64,000 nucleotides of DNA, taken from the NCBI GenBank assembly GCA_030512295.1, contig JAULSR010000004.1, positions 1,674,001 to 1,738,000 of the forward strand, read 5' to 3'. Source of the DNA: Bombardia bombarda. Taxonomy: Eukaryota > Ascomycota > Sordariomycetes > Sordariales > Lasiosphaeriaceae. Positions 46,201 to 57,128 of the stretch are shown here, in pieces. Below the pieces are notes generated by a model that was not told the origin of the DNA, made no database searches, and worked only from the letters and a program-made list of their open reading frames with translations. Each line of letters begins with the position of its first letter. Position 1 is the stretch's first letter. Position numbers and translations under genes: made by a program.

Positions 46201-47081
46201 CTCATTCACGACAAGGCTCGGGGAGCTTCGAGGCAGGCACAGCCATCTTCGCGTCACAAGCACAACCTATCAGCCGCCCAGCGCCCATTGGGAGGCCGGG
46301 AAGCGTCGTGCATGGCCAACGAATTCAGAGCGGATCTCCTAGAAGTACAGCTGCACAAAGCGAGATGGACACGCGCCTTGGCAGCAGCGCGCTCCTGGAC
46401 GACCTTGACGATCCGATACAGGAGTTCCCAGGCCGTCAACATCGGGGTCAACCGGTCTTATCAGCATCAGCGCCCAGACCGGGAGCAGCTTTTCCTCTTG
46501 GACCCTTTGGTGGGCTGGAACCGATATTCGGACAACATCACAACCCATGGGGTTCCCCTGGCACACCACAGCCCAATTTCTATGCTGGGTCTCCACCGGG
46601 TTTTGGTCCGCCACAGCTCAGTACACATCACTGGGGCGGACCTCTGCAAATGAGTTCGGCGTTTGGCCCGCCTGGGCTGATGGATCGGCCACCACCCGAG
46701 CCGAGATCTGTCGCGGTCCGTAAGATGCTTCGGCGCGCTTGCGAGCAGGTGGCAGATGCCCAACAGAAGAGGATGGACGGTAATACGGAGAATTTCGACA
46801 GCTTCATTCCCTTGGAAGACATAAAGTCCCAGGTCGCAATGTATAACGGCCATGTACCTGTTGACGAGAAAGAGCTTCTTGACATGTGCGAAACTGTAGG
46901 GAATGAAACCAATGGCGGTGGCAGTTTTGACGTACGCCATGACGGGCCAGGCCAGATATCGATCCGCTTTGTCATGAGTAACGGGCGGTCGAATTCACAG
47001 CCGCTTCACCGGGCGGTCGGGGCACCGGGAGAGATTGGCAGTCCTATAGTTGGAGGAGTCTCGTTCAGTAGCAGCCGTTAG
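43259..47081 (+). CDS. NST1: Stress response protein NST1
   Basis: Named after yeast NST1, a negative regulator of salt tolerance; the biochemical role is poorly known. Exons as read: 43259-44420, 44511-44764 and 44820-47081; 1225 residues. In order: a Pro/Ala-rich N-terminus, basic cluster (NRKKQKRRAKAAAKAAAEHD), acidic DDSNDEDEQYDDRDDR, a His run, a Lys run, then the conserved core ISKEKIWNTSSAEERERIKE, CSCTVCGRKRTAIEEELEGL and GILTVADDLLKNDGKKF. This is followed by a highly charged coiled coil of about 200 residues (Lys/Glu/Arg/Ala) and a Pro/Gln/Ser-rich C-terminus. The intron 44421-44510 is 90 nt and in frame. I infer it because removing it joins NSLTVQG to GILTVADD as in relatives; retention would add 30 residues. 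Intron 44765-44819 is clear. Confidence 0.92.
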
Positions 47082-47193
47082 AGCCGGCGTCTTTGGGATA
47101 TCGCAAGGACTAAGAGTGATCGGACCTCTTCAGAGTCTTGCCCCAAGAAGGATGCCTAAGCTTTGGAATGTTTAACTCTACATCTCTCTCTCG

Positions 47194-47239
<46 letters not shown>

Positions 47240-48121
47240 CTCTCTCTGTGCCCCCCCTTAACTGTCTCGTCCCCCTTTCTTTATGAATCATCATGATTGC
47301 GCACAGGATGATGGACCATTCCTGGGCGCACAAATACCAGTCACGTCATCAATGTCTTGCAAGCTTTGCGAGTCAGAGGGGGTTTAGTACAACTTTTGCT
47401 CGCCAGGCTTTTTTTTCGGGAACTTCAAGGTAGAGATATTGGGGTTGCGACATATGTGGGATTATATTGTACAGTAGTTTATTGAGAAGCTACGAAGGAA
47501 GCATTTGCATTGAGGAATGCAGTGGCGTATTTTTTTGCGGTGTGACACTGCAACGCTTGTCAGGTCACTCACGCATCGGTGTCGTGTGTCATGTGGTTGG
47601 TGCCGTTTCTCGATTATGTGATTTTTGCTGCAATATTTGTTTGCTTCTTCTGCATTTGCATTTGACAAGATCGTCTTGCCATGGCCGATGACACGAGACC
47701 TTTTATCTGCAAATTCCAATACGAATCCTCTCCCAGACGATGAATGGTAAGGTATCAAAGAAAGGAGGTGAGTGAATAGAGGAACCTCTGATTTTGCTTA
47801 TGATCGCCTTGAACTAGAACTTAACACCAGCTCGCCGCCCCAAACACGCGCGCTGCTTGCTGAATGTTACATGGAGACTTATCGCCAGAAAGACAACCCA
47901 ACCAACTCCTTTCAGATGCCATCACTCAATTCCAGCAGCTACGCCAGCTAATTCGCAGTTTCTCTTCAGCAATGTTCCACCCCTAAAACAACAAGCACAT
48001 GGCCGCAAATTTCCACTAACCTCCTTCCTTCCTCAGCTCACCCACACAAATCCCCCACGAGACTCAGCAGGCGCAGCTAGGTCGGTCAACCAACCACTTC
48101 AAGAGAAACACAATGACCGTT
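47082..48121. other. Convergent intergenic region with CT microsatellite
   Basis: Between the 3' ends of NST1 and the minus-strand membrane protein gene. Apart from the microsatellite below, nothing gene-like is seen. Confidence 0.5.
47183..47236. repeat. (CT)n microsatellite
   Basis: About 54 bp of CT dinucleotides with two early G interruptions; the longest pure tract is 47202-47236. It sits about 100 bp past the NST1 stop, in the probable 3' UTR. Confidence 0.9.
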
Positions 48122-49222
48122 CTACCTCAAAGGATGCGAATCAGGCTCATCCTGGAAAGGATTATGCCCGCCGGCATCCGAATGGCCCTGGCCCATCTGC
48201 TGGTAACCACCACCACCGCCACCACCACCACCACCATACAACTGCGGCATAGGCGGCAGCGGCGGCAGGTCATGTCCACCACCGCGAGCACCAGCATCAG
48301 CATCCCGCATCAACGGCTGCCCATCCATGGCATCCGCATCCGCAGCCGCCCTCGCACCGGCAACCGGCCTCTTGGCAGCAACGACCGCGGCGTTCTTAGC
48401 GTCGTGGACAATCTTTGCGGCCTCCTCGGCGCGCTCGAGCCGCTTCTGCGAGCGCTTCTCGCGGCAGCAGAGGAAGCAGATGCTGAAGACGGACACGACG
48501 ACGGCGACGGCGAAGACGATGGCGATGATGATGCCGGCCAGGTCGAGCTGGTTGTGGTTGTACATGCAGCTCTGGTTGCCCTGGCTGCAGATGAGGCCGT
48601 CGCGGCAGACGGCCGAGGGCGAGGTGGTGGGGAAGCACGACAGGGCTTTCCCGGACGACGGGCCGGTGGACTGGATCGGGCACGAGCTGATGGAGACCTC
48701 GGTGGTGGTGGTGCAGGGGAAGGGGCTGACGGCTGTGTTGACGCCGGTGGTGGTGGTGGTGGTGCCGTCTTGACGGGGGTTGAGGGGCATGGGGGCGGGG
48801 GCTGCTTCGCGGACTTCGAGGAGCATGGCGGCGGCGGCTTTGGCTGCGCCGAGCATGTCTTCATTGCGGAGGTGCTGCTCGGCGCGGCGGTGACGGCGGA
48901 GATCGCTACCGCCGTTGGTGTTGTCTGCCGAGGGGGGCGGGCTGCATCGCTGCAGGGTCCAGAAGGCTTCGATGTGGGCTTCTTCGGACGTGCATCCGGC
49001 GTTGGAGAAGCAGCGCTCGATCTCCTCGGCGGCTGGTGTGTCGGCGCTGCTGTCGAGCGAGATGGCTTGTGAGAAGCAGTAGTTGATGGAGCCCTCGTCA
49101 CCGCAGGATGCCTTGCTCGCCAGCTCGCGGCTACGCGTGCGCAGACATTGGCGGGTCAGGGTGTGGGCAGTCGATGCGCTGCCGGCCAGCAGGAGGAGGA
49201 GGCTTGTGTTGCGAAGATGCAT
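48122..49222 (-). CDS. Secreted-type, single-pass membrane protein with Cys-rich ectodomain
   Basis: A 366-residue single-exon gene, function unknown. The start is the ATG at 49222 (MHLRNTSLLLLLAGSASTA), a clear signal peptide of about 19 residues. The upstream in-frame extension has no ATG. The ectodomain has two Cys groups: about 26-93 (C26, C40, C49, C71, C77, C93), resembling an expanded fungal ectodomain with the pattern SCGDEGSINYCFSQA and ERCFSNAGCTSEEAHIEAFW, and about 170-219. A Thr-rich linker, likely O-glycosylated, lies between. One membrane segment follows (LAGIIIAIVFAVAVVVSVFS, about 227-253), then a CC pair, a basic juxtamembrane region and an Ala-rich helix. The cytosolic tail has a run of about 10 Gly and ends NPFQDEPDSHPLR. 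NPF is a known endocytosis motif. The topology suggests a plasma-membrane sensor or receptor; that is inference. Confidence 0.8.
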   Translation of the reverse strand: MHLRNTSLLLLLAGSASTAHTLTRQCLRTRSRELASKASCGDEGSINYCFSQAISLDSSADTPAAEEIERCFSNAGCTSEEAHIEAFWTLQRCSPPPSADNTNGGSDLRRHRRAEQHLRNEDMLGAAKAAAAMLLEVREAAPAPMPLNPRQDGTTTTTTGVNTAVSPFPCTTTTEVSISSCPIQSTGPSSGKALSCFPTTSPSAVCRDGLICSQGNQSCMYNHNQLDLAGIIIAIVFAVAVVVSVFSICFLCCREKRSQKRLERAEEAAKIVHDAKNAAVVAAKRPVAGARAAADADAMDGQPLMRDADAGARGGGHDLPPLPPMPQLYGGGGGGGGGGYQQMGQGHSDAGGHNPFQDEPDSHPLR

Positions 49223-51946
49223 GGCGGGCGGCAATATTGATTGATGTGCGCGGTCGTGTCTTGTTTCCCCGTGGGTTTCGTTCCCCTTTCACAGATCGGC
49301 ACGCTGCAGCAAGGCAACCGCTGCTTGTCGCGTGGAGGCGTCGGCGGGTGATGATCAGAGGGGGGGTTGATTGCGGGTCGTCGCAACCTGGTTGGGATAA
49401 TTCGCTGTCGTGTTCAGTGGATCATACTGTGGATGTCGAATGGGGGTGGTGGTGTTTTTTCCTTTCTTTCCTGCGATGACACGAGGAGGAGAGAGATGGG
49501 AATGCAGAGGAATGGGAAAGCTGACAAGGGCTGAGATTGAGATAAAATGGGTCTTGGATGCCCAACTGTTCTCGCTCTTCTACATGCAGACTGCCCCTGT
49601 CCCAGTCGGAAACATAACGCCTCCTCTTTGCTTTTCCGAATTGCACAATTCGGGCTCCTTGCACCCAGAAAATGCACCCCTTGAACCCTGGGAACCCTGA
49701 GAGGCCCAGCCTCAGATCAGACGCAGACCACGCGCGTTACCGGCACTGCCGTTGCACTCTTGTCTGGTTGTGCAGGCAATGCAGGGAGGCAGGGAGGCAG
49801 GATCATCAGGGGCCAGACTTCCCAGGGCGTCGTATTCCCTCCCGTTGGAGCGAGTGGGGCCTATAAAGCTTGGGCCTGTTCAGCTCAGCCATCGGACTAG
49901 ATTTGCCCACTTTATTCTTTTTTGTCCAATAGAACACGGTCGCTCCCGGATCCGTCTCCAGGTCACTGGGAGACTGGATCTCCACAACTTTGTACCTCCC
50001 GGTTCTGTCGAGATGGATTTCCCTCTGTTCATAATCATGATTGTGATATATCCTGTAACGGCGAACAAGACGATTAACCTTGATCTGGGGAAGCCGCCCA
50101 TCTCAATTCAATCCATATTTCCCCGGTTGGCAAACAAACCTCTATTCTTAGGTTCCACAAACGCTTCTAACCAAAGACCGCGGAAGCGGCCCAGTGGCAA
50201 GCGAGAAAAGGGGGCATGGCCATCTTCCACCGGGCGAATCAGAGCCACAGCTGCCAGTCTGCCAGCTGATGCTTATTGAACATGGATGCACTATCTTTAT
50301 CTAACAAACCTTCTCGAGACAATTCCTTTATTTTGTTAGTGACAGTTGCGTTACACCCTTAATGTGAGAAGCCAGGATTTTGACGTTTGCTTCTGCCTAG
50401 CTTAGGCTGTGAGGCGGAGTCCATCCAGACAAATGCGACCCGCCCTAACAAATACCACTTGTCAGCGCAAAGCCATATTGCACTGCTGCGTTGCTTTTCG
50501 AGGCCTCCTCCCAAATCGCATGTCTGACCGCTCCAGTTGGCATCTTTGTCTCTCAGCATTAGCCCTTTTGGTTCTGACCCGTCGTTGGAGGCTAAAAATG
50601 CAGTGCAGGAAGAAGCCTACTTAATGACGAGACGCCTGGGCTCTTGGGTTATTCTCTCACAAACTTTTCCAGTCACTCTCCACGACTCATAGCCAAGTGC
50701 ACGGTCAGTAGAGATATAGACATGCCAAGATATCTAGACCCTAGAATGTAACCCAGGTACGAAGTATAGTGCTGTAAATCAAGTATCGTGACATAAGTCC
50801 CATCGTGTGAGAGTTACTTCCCTACCTAGAGAAACACTCCATTTTACGCATCAGTTACTGTGTTCTGCAACTTCAGAGTTATCATGTTGTTAAGATCTCC
50901 AAAGTCTGTTGCCACCAACACCTTGTGATGCATTGGCCTTCAATTTGCACAAACATCTCCCATACCTACTGTTACATATCTGTAGTTGACCGTTATCCCC
51001 AACCACAAATGCCTGCCAATCAACTCTCACACCAACCTCATCTGCACGCACCTTTGTCCATCGCTGGGAACAAGCCTGCATCTCATCCCAACTCGAAGTT
51101 GTCAAGATGGAGAGGCATAATCCTTTCCTTCAACTAAATATCACATTCTCAACCGCGCTCTCCACCAGGATTCCTTTTTAGAACCATACAAGACTTCAAA
51201 TTCGGGCGCGGTGTACAAATAACATTAGTATTGACTCTCGTCGCTGTTTTCCAGTGAGGGTTTATATTAACTAAACGAAAGGCACTTTACGTACTGTAAA
51301 AAAGGTTCCCAAATACAGTCACATTCACTTACAATTCACTTTAAAACAGTATACCGCAAAATATACACTTAATTTATGACTGATGAACCACCTATCACTC
51401 ATATCTACATCACTTACATTTGTCCATCTACAACCACCCATTCCACAACCATCCTACAGCAACCATCCTATCTACATCTATCCTATGTGGATGCAAGTTT
51501 GGATGTCATAACGGTACTTGAAATCTTTCTGATGGTACGCAGAAAGCCTCTCGTCTGATATATCACACAACGGCTCGATCACACATTCAATAGCGTGACA
51601 GGCATCTAAGGCGCCGTGCCAGCATTATGTAGCCGTGTCCCTCTGGGAATGTCTGGTCAACAGATCAGTCGCAATTAATCGTCACCCTGCTGCTTGTGAA
51701 TTAACACCATTCCTATAAAGAGTTGACTCTCATTTTTGCGATGGTGGGACCTATACCTAAGCATCTACCAGTCATATGTGTTGGCTAGCTGCGCGCAGCA
51801 TCTCTTGGTCGCTTAACCTCCTCCGCCCAGACTCCCCCAGAGGACCAAGGATCAAGTGATACTCGCATTGATCTCGTATGGATAAATACAGATCACCTCC
51901 CGGCCTTCTGCTGCCTCTTGCATCCTTTCCGCTTCTTGTTGGACTG
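49223..51946. other. 2.7-kb intergenic region
   Basis: No gene supported. Short GGCAGGGA direct repeats lie near 49780-49800. The part 50650-51750 is AT-richer and looks non-coding on both strands. Confidence 0.45.
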
Positions 51947-52373
51947 CTAGGCCATGGAAGCTTCTGGTTGTTCAGAGCTGCTGATATCGTCGGTCTTGGT
52001 GTCGCTGGTGATGTCCTCGTATTTTTCCCATTCGACTTCCCATTCGTTTGCTTTTCCCTCGAGTGCTTTTCCGTCGGATGCTTTTCCGTCGGATGCTTTT
52101 CCGTCGGATGCTTCTTTCGGAGTTTCCAGCTCCTTTGCCCATTCGCGCTGTTGAGCACCCTTGCACTGGACACACTCCGAATAGGCCGAGTGGTAGGCAT
52201 TGTGCGTCGGGCAACAGATGAGGTGGCCGCGCGTATAGCACCGTGGTTTAGCAACTGCAAAGCAGACCGGACTATAGTTTCTATGTTAGTGCGCCGTATG
52301 TGTTTGTGGCAGAAGAAGATGAACCAGCGAAAGCAGAACATTCTCACCAGTGGTGCTGCGTTGCTTTGACCAT
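51947..52373 (-). CDS. Small Cys/His-rich, probably zinc-binding protein
   Basis: A 116-residue protein in two exons, 52373-52348 and 52271-51947, joined by a 76-bp intron (donor GTGAGA, branch CACTAAC, acceptor CTATAG) that splits the first Cys codon. Longer overlapping frames on both strands hide it. After MVKATQHH the core is CPVCFAVAKPRCYTRGHLIC, then CPTHNAYHSAYSECVQC: a C-x2-C, Cys/His-rich middle and final C-x2-C. The order of paired Cys/His residues suggests a small zinc-binding fold; I know similar short fungal proteins but no assigned function. The tail is charged, with three identical five-residue units (KASDG, 15-bp tandem repeats) plus a variant KALEG, then an acidic Ser/Thr-rich end. 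Splice signals, intact phase and Cys spacing make it a credible gene; expression is unproven. Confidence 0.72.
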
Positions 52374-53573
52374 GGTATGTTTCGTTTGTTTCGTGGGAGT
52401 TTGGAGTACATCCGCATTTGCTCGTCGGGGAGGATTTATTGGCACTTAGGTGGTTTGATATTTCTCTCGTGATGGGGGTAAGCTAGCACAGGATCTGTTT
52501 CTCGTATCTGTGGTCTTTGCATAGGCCAGATCAGTGGGCGTTAAAAGACTAGATGGCCATGGTGACACAAGTCAAGAATCGAACGGCTAAAGGCGAGAAG
52601 TTCGGGAACACGTTGCAACTTGGCGAGTTATTTTGTCTATTTATATTTTTCAACTTAAAGTTCTCGCATGGCTTACCTGTCATTATCATTATTACTAGGC
52701 TGCGGTAAGCCGTTGACCGAGGAAATGGATAGGCTGATATTAACCTACAGCTGCGGCTTAAGACCTAAGTACTTATGCAGCGCGGGTAAGAACGCGGCGC
52801 GTTCGGGCATGCTGGTGAAGTGGCGGTGAGTAGTGACGAAAATGGCTGGGGTTGTACATGTTATCTGCTGTACTGCTTCTATGTGTTACAGTATCACCAC
52901 TAGGACTACCAGTGGACGAATACGAGAGCATATATGGCGACGACTATTAGCTACGCGATCCTTTACATTACCAAGTACAGCAGACGCTCTGAGGGTATCA
53001 AGGAGGAAACGTGCTGTCATGGCTGCAGGTGATCCAATGCCGCACGCGATAGGACATTGTCGTGCAGATATAGAACGTTGACACCAACGTGCGGCTTCGG
53101 GCAATAACCTGTGCATCCCTTACTCACTTGAGCATGAACCGAAAGTAAAAACGAGAAACACAAGTAAAAGGTGAGAACGGCGACACTGAGGACGAGACGA
53201 GATCACTGTAAAAGCCCAAAGAGTCAATGATTAAAAAACTGACAACCCTTGGTTTCGCTATTCCACCGTCCCTTGGGCAGAATGACGAATCCAATGCATC
53301 AAAAGTTGCATGCCCGCGAGGAAACCAGTCGATCATATATACCTAGTTTTTGCATGTGCGAGAGTCAAGCCCTCATGGGACATGTGGTGGTATGATAATT
53401 TGAAGAAGATAAGGGTAACCGAGAGGTGAAGGGGAACACGTGGGACCTTGATAGATGGCTTGTGAACCACATGCGAACTCGTACTCCATGTGATGCCTCC
53501 GGAGGGGATGAGTACCGTGTCGGTGTGTGGAATAGCGGCAATACCGGTCGAGATCGTCATCAAAGGATTATCA
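52374..53573. other. Intergenic region
   Basis: Upstream of the small zinc-type protein gene and before the tRNA. No coding region or repeat recognised. Confidence 0.45.
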
Positions 53574-53658
53574 GGGCGTGTGGCTCAGTTGGTAGAGCGT
53601 TCGCTTAGCATACTCTCCTGTATGCGAAAGGTCCTGGGTTCGATTCCCAGCTCGTCCA
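53574..53658 (+). tRNA. tRNA-Ala (anticodon AGC) with 12-nt intron
   Basis: Cloverleaf: acceptor GGGCGTG pairs with CTCGTCC (one T-T mismatch at 6-67), discriminator A at 53658, D-arm GCTC-AGTTGGTA-GAGC, anticodon stem TTCGC/GCGAA, loop TTAGCAT after removing the intron TACTCTCCTGTA, T-arm CTGGG-TTCGATT-CCCAG. The anticodon is AGC. The G3-T70 wobble, the identity element of alanine tRNAs, is present. The intron sits one base 3' of the anticodon, the canonical eukaryotic site. The CCA end is not encoded. Confidence 0.95.
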
Positions 53659-54363
53659 GTTAAATTAGCTTTCCTCCTCTTTTGAGGTTCTCCAAGTCAT
53701 TGACTCGCGGTGAAATCCCAAGTCAAGTGAAGGACTCATACTTTTGCTGATACTGGATCAGATGATAAGGTAGGAACAATTTTAGTTCTTTTTTAGATTG
53801 AACACAGCATTTGCATTGAGCGTCAACTAAAATGACGAAATCTGTATCCTTTTTATGGGGCGTACTTACGGGTATGTGTGGTGCAGCACAGTGGAGCAAA
53901 TTGTATTGCATTGAGAAGTTGAGGAGGAAGAAGCAAGAGTGCAGGACAGGAGGGTGACCTTGCAACTGATTCTAAACATAGCGGCTAGTGGTCTGTGCGT
54001 TAATAGGCACTACCGGACAAGTGCCAATCGACAAATTAGCTGGGTACTGTGTATTAAAACGATTTTGGTGAAGCATCGAGGAACCACGGCTGTGGCTGAG
54101 CGAGGAGGCCGCAACGTTAACTCGTACTTGCGCTACGTCATCACCCCTGACGCAGCAGCAACAGCAAGGCCCACTTCAAGTTCAATCCCGTCAACGTGCC
54201 TACCTTACCATATATATTACTGTCATCAGGCCATCGATTTACTCATTGCACTTAAGTTTATTGATTCGCAAACCCACAAGTAGCGAAAACCATTCACCAA
54301 CACAATCCACACCACATACAGCACCAGACTCAAGCAACATCCGATCCATCACACACACCCAAC
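53659..54363. other. Intergenic region and promoter of the I78 inhibitor gene
   Basis: About 700 bp. The final 80 bp are CA/AC-rich leader. Nothing else recognised. Confidence 0.45.
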
Positions 54364-54682
54364 ATGCCTCTCGTCGTCCCTGGAATCACGTCGAACAATC
54401 CGGCTGACAAGACCGAAGAATGGACCAACAAGCTTTTGGGAAAGAAGCTCTCAGAGGAGGCATCGTCTGAGACGGTGAGTACTTAGTCGCCGGCTACCTT
54501 AAACCTCCACTGGTCATAGGCTGATTTGTCTTGTGTCCGCCCAGACCTTCTGCAAGACGGATCTGCCCAAGCCAACACGTGTAATCGAGCCAGGCATGAT
54601 GGTGACAAGGGACCACAACCCAGACAGGCTCAATGTGCATATCAACAAGGACGGGACCGTCGAGCACGTCGATCGTGGTTGA
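54364..54682 (+). CDS. Peptidase inhibitor I78 family protein
   Basis: An 82-residue protein in two exons, 54364-54474 and 54545-54682 (intron 70 bp, donor GTGAGT, acceptor CCCAG, phase 0). It starts MPLVVPGITSNNPADKTEEW and has no signal peptide, so it is probably cytosolic. The C-terminal half has the I78 signature: LPKPTRVIEPGMMVTRDHNP followed by DRLNVHINKDGTVEHVDRG, where R-V-I-x-P-G and R-L-N-V are the family hallmarks. Members are compact serine-protease inhibitors of the potato inhibitor-like fold, common in fungi; the target here is unknown. The short N-terminal segment matches the usual fungal extension that ends near the intron. Confidence 0.9.
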
Positions 54683-55241
54683 AATGGTGGTTGAGCTTTC
54701 ATATTTCTCCATCTGTTCTGTTCGCAAATGAGGGGTTCCCCAGCTAGCGCGTCGGGGGAGGGGAAGAGAAAGAATCACGGAACTTTCTTTGCGAATGGTT
54801 TTTGCTTGTACGATAGTATCGCCTTCTGAGATACCTTCCGAATTATTACTATATTTTACATTCGTCTGCATTTTGGATCGTCTCACCATCGCTTCCTACC
54901 TTGCTAGCTACCTTGAAGTGATAAGTACCCAGGTCAGTCCTCTGTCACAAGCAAAGATTCGAAGTGGTCTGCCCCACAGTGACGACATGGTTCAGTTAGC
55001 TGGGGTGTCGTAATTACTGTGGTAGGTGTGGCTGTGGCTACAAGGGTCCCCGCTAAGGTGTCTTGGCATTTCCACTTGGCATTGTGGTGCCCCACCGGCC
55101 CAATTCGCCTACCCCGCTGTCCACTGAATTCCTATCGCGGGGCAATTGAACACTGGTGCTTTCGCGAAACGCGACCCCTCCAGAAACAGACGTACCACCA
55201 CCAGACCGTCCACAAGGCAGCTTCATAACAGGTCGCTCATC
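54683..55241. other. Intergenic region
   Basis: About 560 bp containing the 3' end of the inhibitor gene and the promoter of TMA20. No other feature seen. Confidence 0.5.
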
Positions 55242-55984
55242 ATGTTTAAGAAAGAGTATGGCTCCGGTTCTCCTATCTAGGCATATGCCATTCATATCCA
55301 CCCCAGCCCATCCCCTCCCTTCCCAAGAGCAAGCTAGCTAACCATTGCCGCCCGGTCCCCCACCACCACAGTCTCAGCGGCCTGCCGAAGCAGAAGCAAA
55401 AGCTCAAGTCCTCCATCCAGCGCTCCCTGCGAAACTCGCTCCTCTCGACCTACCCGCTCCTGACGCCCTACATCGAGGAGGTGCTGCCCAAGAAGGCGTC
55501 GCTCGAGCAGGTCAAGCTGCCCGACCGCATCAGCCTCTACGTCGTCGAGGGCGGCCAGCCCCTCTTCTTCCAGGAGGGCGGCACCAGCGTGCTCGTCCCC
55601 CACCTGCGCCTCGTCCACCGCTTCCCCCAGGCCTTCCCGACCATCCGCATAGACCGCGGCGCCATCCGTTTCGTCCTAAGCGGCGCCACCCTCATGGCCC
55701 CAGGGCTGACGAGCGCCGGCGGCAGGCTACCCGAGCCCAAGGAGCGATCAGGCGAGCCCGTGGCCGAGGGCGTGCCCAACGAGGGCCCCGACGAGGAGGG
55801 CCACTGGAGTAGGGAACTGGATAAGGGCGAGCCGGTTGTCGTCATGGCCGAGGGCAAGGAGGAGGCCTGCGCGGTGGGGATTCTGGTCATGGGGACGAAA
55901 GAGATCAAGGACAAGGGCAAGGGGCCCGTCATTGAGGAGGGGCACTTTCTTGGGGATGGGCTGTGGCGGTTGAATACGGATTAA
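55242..55984 (+). CDS. TMA20: Translation machinery-associated protein 20 (MCT-1), PUA domain
   Basis: Binds the 40S ribosome with Tma22 (DENR) and promotes removal of deacylated tRNA and 40S recycling. Exon 1 is 14 nt (55242-55255, MFKK plus two bases); a 116-bp intron (donor GTATGG, branch GCTAAC, acceptor CACAG) leads to exon 2, 55372-55984; 208 residues against about 180 in yeast and human. The N-terminal domain reads SGLPKQKQKLKSSIQRSLRN, LLTPYIEEVLPKKASLEQVK and RISLYVVEGGQPLFFQEGG. The PUA domain follows (PTIRIDRGAIRFVLSGATLM, APGLTSAGG) and ends EEGHFLGDGLWRLNTD. The extra length is an insertion rich in Glu/Gly/Pro between the APGLTS motif and the KGEPVVVMAEGKEEACAVG strands. Without the tiny first exon the gene would appear to start inside the N-terminal domain. 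Confidence 0.94.
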
Positions 55985-57128
55985 GTAGGGGGGCATAATT
56001 TGATGTTTTGTTTGTTTTATCGTGGCCTTGGGAGAGCGTCTTTTAATCTGGGTGAAGCTTTCCTGGACTAGTAAAAGGGCTAGCCTCTGATCAGCGAGCT
56101 TAAGACGTGGTGCTGGCATCACACCTGTTACCTAAGTACATTGATCCAGATATCATCTACTTCCGCCATGGAGTATGATATGAGCTACTAAAAGATACGG
56201 AATAGCGGAACATGGAAGGTCTTCAGTCGGCTATCTTAGCGTTAGCCATACCTCCAAAACCACTAAGTAGGATTTGCATCAATCTCACGTGGCCACAGCT
56301 TCCACTAGAAGCTGATGGAGCATTGGAACGTAGACGGAGATGCGCTGTCCCGTTGACAACTTAGTACATACGTGTCGACTAATTTACTGCAAATATTATC
56401 ACTACAAAAATAAGATTTTTAATATGATCATACTTGTACATAAAAGATATCACCATTAATGGTCATTCTAGCTCTGGGTACAGCATGGAGCAATAAGTCT
56501 GATAATAACCTCACTATCACAACCTAAAGATTTGTTGCTGTACTATCATGCGTTCTAATAAGGCTCGCGCCTTCCACCTTCCGTTCTGCAATTTACTGCA
56601 GCAGGTACCATCGACAGCCCCGCTGTTAGTGGAGTGTATTTCCTTCACCTTGAATCCTCATTACCGTCAGAATGCCATCAGATACTCTACGTGCTTGCAA
56701 CACGTCATCAATATTTACTCTCAGTTGAATCACTTCATAGAAACCTTTTCTCTAAGAACAAAGGGTTGTTATAGCATATACGGACAGATATATCCCCTAC
56801 TACTACCTTATAGACACATGAACTAACAATATGCCGACACCGGAAGCCCCAGCATACCAAAAACAAACCACTTCGAACAAACATTTCGGTTTGGTCAAGA
56901 AAATCAAAGATATGCGAGACAAACCAGGGATGGGTGGACTTACATTGTGTTCCTCGTCCGTTCTAGAGATGAGATGTCTACAACTGATGGTCGGGAAATA
57001 TTGCCCTGACGAGTCTGGGGCTGTATGGGGCGGTAGGTATATCAGCCTTGTTCGTTTTGCGATATGATTGTTTTGTTTTTTTCACATCAAATATCATCAT
57101 GGAAGCCAGCACGAATTCCTCCAAATGG
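55985..57128. other. Convergent intergenic region
   Basis: About 1.1 kb, AT-rich at 56350-56480, between TMA20 (plus) and the transporter gene (minus). A 78-codon plus frame at 56831-57067 has no recognisable content. Confidence 0.45.
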
